In this document: positions 25,744 through 31,637 of the stretch, piece after piece
Layout: the number at the start of each line of letters is the position of its first letter
How positions within the stretch are numbered: the stretch's first letter is position 1
Origin: UBA1081 sp964454355
Lineage (GTDB): Bacteria; Bacillota; Clostridia; Oscillospirales; Acutalibacteraceae
Direction: 5' to 3'
DNA: 31,637 nucleotides
Assembly (NCBI GenBank): GCA_964454355.1
Contig: CAYVTA010000013.1
Coordinates: 1-31,637, forward strand
The notes under the pieces: model-generated
Seen by the model: only the letters and a program-made list of their open reading frames with translations
The model's database searches: none
Told to the model about the DNA's origin: nothing
Program-made: the position numbers and the translations under genes

Positions 25744-25790
25744 AATCGTTTGTACTTTTTTCCGTGTAACTGTAAACTGACAGTATTTTA

Positions 25791-26294
25791 TTAATCGGAT
25801 TCTTTCTTATGATATCTCAATGCACAGATATCATCACCCTTTGCAATACATTTGGGCAAGTCAAGGACACTTCCGTAACACTCACCGATACCATTATCTC
25901 CGCACATGGCGATATCACACAGCATTGCAATTTCTTCATCGGAGCAACCTGCATTCTGCCATGCTTTTACGAGAGGACAATAATGGAAATCAATAGAAAG
26001 CTTATCATCCTCAGATTCAAGGATTTTCATTTCAAACACAAGCTGTGCCGGTTTTGTGAACAATGTTTTTCGGAGTCCATTAAGACTGTCAGTATTACCC
26101 TTTTTTACAAGATCTGCACCCTGAGAAAGTCCGCAGCGCTTAATTGCCGCTGAACCGAAATCCATAGGATCAAGGCCTCGCTTTTTTGCTTCATCACAAA
26201 GCAGATAAAGCCAGAAAGCTCTATGCTCTAATTGGGCACGGATAGCTTGTAAAAGCGGATTCTTATACTTGGGTTCATTTTTCACATTACTCAT
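25791..26294 (-). CDS. L-2-amino-thiazoline-4-carboxylate hydrolase-like protein
   Basis: A 167-residue cytoplasmic protein resembling the ATC-hydrolase family. The C-terminal half has the family pattern FHYCPLVKAWQNAGCSDEEI and LCDIAMCGDNGI, with several conserved Cys and His residues. The founding members open a thiazoline ring on the way to L-cysteine in Pseudomonas. Most clostridial relatives have no tested function, so the reaction here is uncertain. ATG 26294 has AAGGAGTG eight bases upstream. It lies 22 bases downstream of the M20 peptidase gene and is probably the third gene of a transporter-peptidase-hydrolase operon, which suggests a small amino-acid or peptide-like substrate. Confidence 0.78.
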   Translation of the reverse strand: MSNVKNEPKYKNPLLQAIRAQLEHRAFWLYLLCDEAKKRGLDPMDFGSAAIKRCGLSQGADLVKKGNTDSLNGLRKTLFTKPAQLVFEMKILESEDDKLSIDFHYCPLVKAWQNAGCSDEEIAMLCDIAMCGDNGIGECYGSVLDLPKCIAKGDDICALRYHKKESD

Positions 26295-26316
26295 GATAAT
26301 ATCACTCCTTAAAGCT

Positions 26317-27696
26317 TTAAATTTTTTTTACAAAGTCCTTATAAAATACAACGCATTCGCCTATATTTTTAATTCCTATATGTTCATCTTCACTGTGAAT
26401 GGAAGCAAACTGCTCTTTATTCAGATCTATAGGTGCAAAACGCAGAATATTATCTGCCACATCAGTAAATCGTCTTGCATCTGTGCCTGCTGTAAGCAAG
26501 AATGGAGCTACAACGACATCAGGAAAATTCGCATTAAGAATCTGCTCAACCACAGCGAAGGAATTTCCGCCAAAATCAGTCGGCTGACAATAGTCACGTT
26601 CAATTTCCTCTATCTCAACATTGTATTTCTGTGCAATTTTTTTAATTTTTTCAAGTCCGCTGTAAAGATCATCTTCTCTGACACAGCGTAAAAACATCAT
26701 AGTTTCTGCCTCTTTTGCACGAATCTGAGGTTCAGTCTCATCTCCGGCTTTAAGTGAAGTAAAGGTCAAACCTGTAGAAAGCATAGCACTCGCCGCAGGG
26801 ATTCCCATCATAATTTTCTTTATCAAAGGAGAAAACAGTCCGATATTGCCGAAGAGAAAATTCATAGGAAAAGACATATATGGTACATGACTCAGGAATG
26901 TTGCTTTGACCTCGGGATAAAATCTGCCCTTATAAATTTTTTTGCTTTTTGAGCAAACTTCAGCAATAAAACGGCTCAGATTCTCAACTGCACTGTCTTT
27001 TGCACTGCCGAAGCCGCCGTGACCTTTTTGTGATACAGTTGCTTTACAACGATAAAGATGTCTGCTTTTTTCGTGCACTGCAACCATTGCACTTTTACAT
27101 TTAACACCCGGAATCATTCCTTCGGTAATCGCACCACCCTCATCAAGCACTGTATCAAAGCGAATACCATTATTTTTGAAATATTCGCATGCCTTCACCA
27201 TTCCGTCTCCGCATACCTCTTCATTATCAGAAGAACCTATATACAGATTGATTCCTTCAAAATCATAGCCTTCCCCCAAAAGCTCCTCACAAGCCATCAG
27301 TTGTGCAAAAAGCGGAGTTTTGGTATCTATCGTGCCTCGACCGTAAAGAAATCCGTCTTTTTCTGTGGCAACAAACGGCTGAGTTTTCCACTCATCACTA
27401 CCGTCCACAACATCATGATGAGACATCAGCATGATATTTTTTTTTGCGTTCTTCCCTTCAATGACATAAACGAAGCAGCCGCTTCCGAAAATCAGTTTTT
27501 TCGCTTTTGAACTGATATTCGGGAATGCTTCATTAAGAAAAGAATAAAACTTCTCATACTCAGCTTTATTTTCATTATCCTTAGTAAAAACTGTTTTGCA
27601 GTTTATCATTCCGGAAAGGATTTTTACGTATTCAGCATTTTTTTCATCAGATACGCCATGTCTGTCATTAACGGTCTTCAACGTCCGCTTCTTCAT
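26317..27696 (-). CDS. M20 family metallopeptidase (carboxypeptidase S/aminoacylase-like)
   Basis: A 459-residue two-zinc hydrolase that cleaves small peptides or N-acyl amino acids. The M20 metal ligands are readable: MLMSHHDVVDG (first His and catalytic Asp), GRGTIDTK (bridging Asp), SSDNEEVCG (general-base Glu pair), LDEGGAI (Asp ligand) and the terminal SIHSEDEHI (His ligand). A lid/dimerisation domain lies between about 215 and 330. There is no signal peptide. ATG 27696 overlaps the end of the transporter gene by 29 bases and has a weak AGAAGTGAG site; the frame continues further into the transporter gene from a TTG. Coupling suggests that it processes a compound imported by the transporter. 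Confidence 0.9.
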   Translation of the reverse strand: MKKRTLKTVNDRHGVSDEKNAEYVKILSGMINCKTVFTKDNENKAEYEKFYSFLNEAFPNISSKAKKLIFGSGCFVYVIEGKNAKKNIMLMSHHDVVDGSDEWKTQPFVATEKDGFLYGRGTIDTKTPLFAQLMACEELLGEGYDFEGINLYIGSSDNEEVCGDGMVKACEYFKNNGIRFDTVLDEGGAITEGMIPGVKCKSAMVAVHEKSRHLYRCKATVSQKGHGGFGSAKDSAVENLSRFIAEVCSKSKKIYKGRFYPEVKATFLSHVPYMSFPMNFLFGNIGLFSPLIKKIMMGIPAASAMLSTGLTFTSLKAGDETEPQIRAKEAETMMFLRCVREDDLYSGLEKIKKIAQKYNVEIEEIERDYCQPTDFGGNSFAVVEQILNANFPDVVVAPFLLTAGTDARRFTDVADNILRFAPIDLNKEQFASIHSEDEHIGIKNIGECVVFYKDFVKKI

Positions 27697-29086
27697 AATT
27701 CTCACTTCTCTTTCTTGCTTCAATAAATGATGTAACACTTTTTTCGTTATAAATAATGAAGAATATAAGTGAAACAAGGCTGAAAACACCTGCAAAAACG
27801 CCGGTAAGCTTTACACCCAACAGTCCGACGGACTCACCCTCTGCTGCACCGATAGCAAGTACGCTGGATACAACTACCATAGCAAGTGAATATGCAATTT
27901 TTTCAATAAAAGTTTTTGTTGCAGAAAAGAAGCCCTCACGGTTTACTCCATTTTCAATACTGTCCTTTTGAATAATATCCGACATTACGGACTGGGGCAA
28001 AATATTGATAGCTGCGAAGGGGAATGCGACAACAACACCCATAAAAAGACCAAGAAACAGCTCATAGCCCACAACCATAGCTGCAAGCTTATCTCCAAAG
28101 AAAATCAGTGCAAACACAAGAGTAAATATGACACTTGCAATTACCAGCATCGTCTTTTTTCCATACTTTTTACTGAATTTTACTATCAGCGGGAACAAAC
28201 ACAGTGCAACGCCGATTGCAACCAGCATAACAAGAAATGATTGCGATTCAGGAACATTCAAAAGCATTGTAATGTAGTAAAGCATTGCTGTCTGAAAAAA
28301 TGCCATTGAAATATAACTGAACAGATCACCCGCAAAGAATACAACAAAGCTCTTATTTTTGAAAATAGTTTTCGCAGAGCGAAGCAATGACTGTTGAGGT
28401 TTTGTATTCTGTACTGCATAGTCTTTCTCCTTGAACGCAGTTGCTCCGAGAAGAACGCATACAAGACCTATTACCGCAAATACAGTAAAAACTATTCTCC
28501 ATGACCAGAGAGCACTGACGCCCATATTTTTTATAATATTCACGAAAAGTGTAGCCGCATACATAAACGAACTCGATCCCATAAAGAATGCGGTGCTGAT
28601 TCCGTAATAGCCTACTCTGTCCTTTGCATCGGGAATGATCTCAGGCACAAGAGCATTTCTCGGAATAAAGAAGAATGTATATGCAGTATAATATGTAATC
28701 AGGAAAAATCCGACCCAAACAGCATTTGCAACAGAGCCCTGCTCAAAAGGAGCCATAAATATCATCAATACTGATACAGCATAAGGTACCGCCGAATATT
28801 TCAGAAAGGGCATTCTGCGGCCGTCCTTATGAGTACATTTATCCGAAAGATTTGCAACCAAAGGGTCTGTAATTGCATCAACAACCTTGCCGACACCTGT
28901 CAGCAATGCCATAATCGTAATAAAGCCCAGCAGCTTGTTTTCAGGCAGTAAAGTCGGAAGTCCGCTTGCAACTGTTGGTTGAAAAAAGTACAGCAGATAA
29001 TTACCGATCATACCGTTAAAAAGTCCTTTTGCAATATCGGAAAGACAATAACGAATCATTTTTCTTTTTGGAAGTGTTTTTTGCAT
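27668..29086 (-). CDS. MFS transporter, GPH (glycoside-pentoside-hexuronide) type
   Basis: A 472-residue integral membrane protein with about twelve hydrophobic segments. Near the second helix it has VVDAITDPLVANLSD followed by the loop DGRRMPFL, the characteristic GPH cation-symporter signature in which the Asp residues bind the coupling ion. FIPRNALVPEII continues the pattern. The family imports sugars, glycosides or hexuronides with H+ or Na+, but operon partners here are an M20 peptidase and an aminothiazoline hydrolase-like protein, so the substrate may be an amino-acid conjugate. ATG 29086 has AGGAGGC eight bases upstream. Expression is from the promoter at 29148-29119. Confidence 0.88.
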   Translation of the reverse strand: MQKTLPKRKMIRYCLSDIAKGLFNGMIGNYLLYFFQPTVASGLPTLLPENKLLGFITIMALLTGVGKVVDAITDPLVANLSDKCTHKDGRRMPFLKYSAVPYAVSVLMIFMAPFEQGSVANAVWVGFFLITYYTAYTFFFIPRNALVPEIIPDAKDRVGYYGISTAFFMGSSSFMYAATLFVNIIKNMGVSALWSWRIVFTVFAVIGLVCVLLGATAFKEKDYAVQNTKPQQSLLRSAKTIFKNKSFVVFFAGDLFSYISMAFFQTAMLYYITMLLNVPESQSFLVMLVAIGVALCLFPLIVKFSKKYGKKTMLVIASVIFTLVFALIFFGDKLAAMVVGYELFLGLFMGVVVAFPFAAINILPQSVMSDIIQKDSIENGVNREGFFSATKTFIEKIAYSLAMVVVSSVLAIGAAEGESVGLLGVKLTGVFAGVFSLVSLIFFIIYNEKSVTSFIEARKRSENYEEADVEDR

Positions 29087-29118
29087 ACAAAAATGCCTCC
29101 TTTTATATTTCCTTAATT

Positions 29119-29148
29119 AATATACCATTTATAAATGACAACTGTCAA
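29119..29148 (-). promoter_or_regulatory. promoter of the transporter-peptidase operon with overlapping inverted repeat
   Basis: On the minus strand TTGACA (29148-29143), 18 bases and TATATT (29124-29119). The -35 overlaps the inverted repeat TGACAACTGTCA (29136-29147), a possible repressor site. Confidence 0.65.
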
Positions 29149-29314
29149 TAAAAGAAAACACAAATAGCTTAAAACTTTAATATATAGAAAGAATCGGACA
29201 CAATTCCGTACTGCAAATAATACCAAAATATGCGTTAACTTTTTTCAAAAATTTTAAAATACATATTTATTTTATAAACTATTTATGATAAAATCCAAAT
29301 TGGAGGTATAAAGT

Positions 29315-31480
29315 ATGGAAAATGAAACTAAAACAACCGTTATATCAAAAGCAAAAAACATGATCCGTTTAGCAAAAGAATATTGGTCTGTTCCTCCAAA
29401 AGGTAGCTATATTCCCTACAAAGAGGTTGCAAGCCTGAGCGGAGCCGGCTTCGGTGTTTATTGGACAACACTTCTTGCATCAACAATATTACTTGATGCA
29501 TCAAATTTTCTTGTAGGTGCAAGCATAGGACTTAAACCTATGGATTTGCAGATCATGCTTATCGTTGCGAACCTTGTGGGAATCCCCATAGGTATTTTTC
29601 GTGGCTGGTATTATGACAATCACCATCTTAAGGGCGGAAAATTCTTACCGTTTATTCAACGCACAGGACTTCCCATAGTTGTAATTTCTCTCGTTTTTGT
29701 ATGGCTTCCGTATGAAAACTGGGAATATCTTACAAAAGCTGTTGTTGTTTGGTTTATGTACCTTCTGCTGAATATTTTTTTGTCATTTTACAATGAAAGC
29801 TACACATATTTTCAGCAGATTATAACTCCTAATGCTCAGGAAAGAGCAAATGTAATGAGCATTTCACAGGTCATATACTCTCTTGCCCCAACATTAACTA
29901 ACCTGTTTATTCCTATGATTGCCGGTTGGACATGGGGACTTAACAACATATGGACTTACAGAGTAATTTATCCTGTTTTCACAATCATTGGTCTGATCAT
30001 CGGCACTATTTTCTTTCGCAAGGTTAAAGAAAGGCTTATTCTGCCAAAAAAGAAACCTGAACCGGTAAGAATGCTTGATGCTGTCCGTGAGGTTGCTAAA
30101 AATAAGTATTATTGGATTATTCAGTCTGCTGCGTGGGTCGTGTTTCTTGAATCGGGTTACGGCGTTGTTCTCAGCTGGTCGTTTGTTTATTCTCACAACG
30201 GAGAATATCAGGCATCACTCGGAATCGCAAACACTATCATAGGCAATGCTGCCCTGTGGTCAATGCTACTTGCACCTTTAGCAATTAAAGCAATGGGAAA
30301 AAGAAATCTTCTGATTACGGCAAACACCATAAATGTTTTTGTTCTTATAATTCTGTATTTTACATATGAAAATCTGATTCTTATCTGTGTTCTCTGGTAT
30401 ATCAATACCTTTATCAATACCTTCTGGAACATTGTGCAGCATAACATAAATGCTGACATGAGAGACTATCACCAGTGGAAAACAGGCGTAAGGGTTGACG
30501 GACTTTTCGGACCTCTCGGAATGATAGGTACAGTAATAAGCTTTTTCACCGGATTGGTATATCCTGCAATTTACGAAAAAATGGGGCTGCTTGAGGATTA
30601 CAGTGTTCTCTATAATGATACAATAAGAAACAATCTTTTTGAAGTTCTTATTCTTTGTTCTGCATTGGGTGCAATTTTGAACTTAATTCCCTTCTGTTTC
30701 TATGACTTAACAGAAAACAAACACAAAGCCTATGTTGATGTTCTGAAAATTCGTGCAATGTTTGAAAATCATTCACTGGGTGCCCTTGAGGACAATGAGT
30801 TGGAAGATTCTATGGAAATAATCCTGCAGGCAAAGGAGCTGTTCGGAAAAGAAAAACTGAATATCGATAAATCTGCTCTAAAAACAGCAAAAAAATTGCC
30901 TCATAAAGATAAAGAGCAAAAACAACTGCGCACCGAGGCAATAAAAAATGCAAAAGCAGAAATCAAAAAAACAAAAGAGTTAAATCTTGCAATTGAACGA
31001 GCCACCATTATTATGGAAGACCTTAATAAATTTTCAAGCGATGCAGGCATAGCAAGGCTTGCACAGGCTGAAAAAGATATTTTAAATGGCGAGATTTATC
31101 TTTATGAGAATATTTCTGAAGAATTAAAAAAAGCAAAGCATCTGCCGAAACACACAGTGACAGAAAAAGAAATCCGTTCAGATTCGATTAAAAATGCACG
31201 AATCAAGAGGGAATCTGCTTCACTTATCAAAAAATACGGCATTGAAAATATAATCGCTCCCGATGAATCCGTAAAAGAAGAGATTATTAACAAAGAACCG
31301 CACGGATTTATTGAAAGCTTAAAGGTTAAACAAGAACTCAGAGCATATCTTAAAGCTGAATCGGTTTATACAAGAGTAGTTAAGCCATACAACGACGCAA
31401 AAAATCTCATTGCACAGGCAAATAATTACACACATTATGAAGAGCTTGAGAAAAGATATCACGCACTTCATTCAACATAA
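29315..31480 (+). CDS. MFS/GPH-like transporter with long repeated cytoplasmic tail
   Basis: A 721-residue membrane protein. Residues 1 to about 485 carry twelve hydrophobic segments and GPH-like features (MDLQIMLIVANLVGIPIG, IFRGWYYDNHHLKGGKFLPF). Residues about 490-721 are a hydrophilic, Lys/Glu-rich, mostly helical extension that ordinary GPH transporters lack. It contains two similar units, KKLPHKDKEQKQLRTEAIKN near 526-545 and a second with KHLPKH and RSDSIKNARI near 608-630. GPH relatives with C-terminal regulatory domains (for example IIA-like in LacS) are known, but this tail has no PTS-like sequence. ATG 29315 has GGAGGT seven bases upstream. The promoter is not clear. Transport substrate unknown, probably a glycoside or oligosaccharide. 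Confidence 0.85.
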   Translation: MENETKTTVISKAKNMIRLAKEYWSVPPKGSYIPYKEVASLSGAGFGVYWTTLLASTILLDASNFLVGASIGLKPMDLQIMLIVANLVGIPIGIFRGWYYDNHHLKGGKFLPFIQRTGLPIVVISLVFVWLPYENWEYLTKAVVVWFMYLLLNIFLSFYNESYTYFQQIITPNAQERANVMSISQVIYSLAPTLTNLFIPMIAGWTWGLNNIWTYRVIYPVFTIIGLIIGTIFFRKVKERLILPKKKPEPVRMLDAVREVAKNKYYWIIQSAAWVVFLESGYGVVLSWSFVYSHNGEYQASLGIANTIIGNAALWSMLLAPLAIKAMGKRNLLITANTINVFVLIILYFTYENLILICVLWYINTFINTFWNIVQHNINADMRDYHQWKTGVRVDGLFGPLGMIGTVISFFTGLVYPAIYEKMGLLEDYSVLYNDTIRNNLFEVLILCSALGAILNLIPFCFYDLTENKHKAYVDVLKIRAMFENHSLGALEDNELEDSMEIILQAKELFGKEKLNIDKSALKTAKKLPHKDKEQKQLRTEAIKNAKAEIKKTKELNLAIERATIIMEDLNKFSSDAGIARLAQAEKDILNGEIYLYENISEELKKAKHLPKHTVTEKEIRSDSIKNARIKRESASLIKKYGIENIIAPDESVKEEIINKEPHGFIESLKVKQELRAYLKAESVYTRVVKPYNDAKNLIAQANNYTHYEELEKRYHALHST

Positions 31481-31637
31481 CAAATGCACAATTGAAACCT
31501 ATACCGATTCTTTTAATGTATCAAAAAATAATAAACAGGTCATAAAGATTCATTTCCGGGGGATGCAAAAAAGGAGCTGTAAAACGCCGACTACCCGTAA
31601 GGCAGTATTTGTTTCTCAAACAAAATTCCCTGTATTT
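31481..31637. other. intergenic end of window without a recognised gene
   Basis: No reading frame of note. A perfect seven-pair hairpin TTTGTTT/AAACAAA (31608-31614 with 31618-31624) is present, preceded by GCCGACTACCCGTAAGGC (about 31586-31603). No clear terminator for the transporter gene is seen. The stretch may continue into a repeat or a gene leader beyond the edge. Confidence 0.4.

Noticed and set aside
31571..31584. GGAGCTGTAAAA resembling the left arm of the terminator at 25716
   Set aside because: No matching right arm follows; a short chance match.
1..31637. CRISPR array, prophage, insertion sequence or integron
   Set aside because: No regularly spaced repeats, transposase, integrase or phage structural genes are visible.

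Overview
The window reads as a contig from an anaerobic, AT-rich, Gram-positive Clostridia, most likely an Oscillospiraceae/Ruminococcus-like gut bacterium. This is inferred from strong purine-rich ribosome binding sites, TTGACA/TATAAT promoters, short hairpin terminators, a secreted protein combining a dockerin with aromatic cell-wall-binding repeats, and many clostridial-type families. A run of 100 N (14481-14580) shows it is a draft or metagenome scaffold.

Left part (1-9.9 kb), mostly housekeeping. A partial tRNA-Val(UAC) with its own promoter and an alpha/beta-hydrolase esterase lie on the minus strand. The potassium-uptake operon trkA-trkH follows and closes with a terminator. Next is a tightly coupled lipid operon, PlsC-like acyltransferase - AMP-forming acyl ligase - second PlsC-like acyltransferase, ending in a long hairpin. 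The next intergenic stretch carries a consensus promoter pointing back into that hairpin (candidate small RNA). Then come a ComF-family phosphoribosyltransferase and a secreted SGNH hydrolase with dockerin and repeats.

Middle (9.9-17.2 kb, minus strand), a glycan operon: a short coiled-coil protein, a CgeB-like multidomain glycosyltransferase, a GT2 glycosyltransferase cut by the assembly gap, and a 1455-residue protein made of two tandem heparinase II/III-like units without a signal peptide. The genes overlap or nearly touch, so they probably act together in building or editing a surface polysaccharide.

Right part (17.3-31.6 kb), carbohydrate and peptide catabolism. uxaB-uxaA (plus) convert tagaturonate to 2-keto-3-deoxygluconate. 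They face, across a structured intergenic element, a minus-strand four-gene operon: neutral-ceramidase-like hydrolase, BadF-type GlcNAc-kinase-like protein, UPF0309 SIS-domain protein and GH84 beta-N-acetylglucosaminidase. All four appear cytoplasmic. A GNAT acetyltransferase resembling the acetyltransferase-like domain of O-GlcNAcase is divergent from them. The strongest candidate for an undescribed system is this cluster, which looks like an intracellular route for dismantling an N-acylated or GlcNAc-bearing conjugate. Last come a GPH-type transporter - M20 peptidase - aminothiazoline-carboxylate-hydrolase-like operon (minus) and a second GPH/MFS transporter with an unusual repeated cytoplasmic tail (plus). 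All identifications come from reading the sequence; no searches were run.
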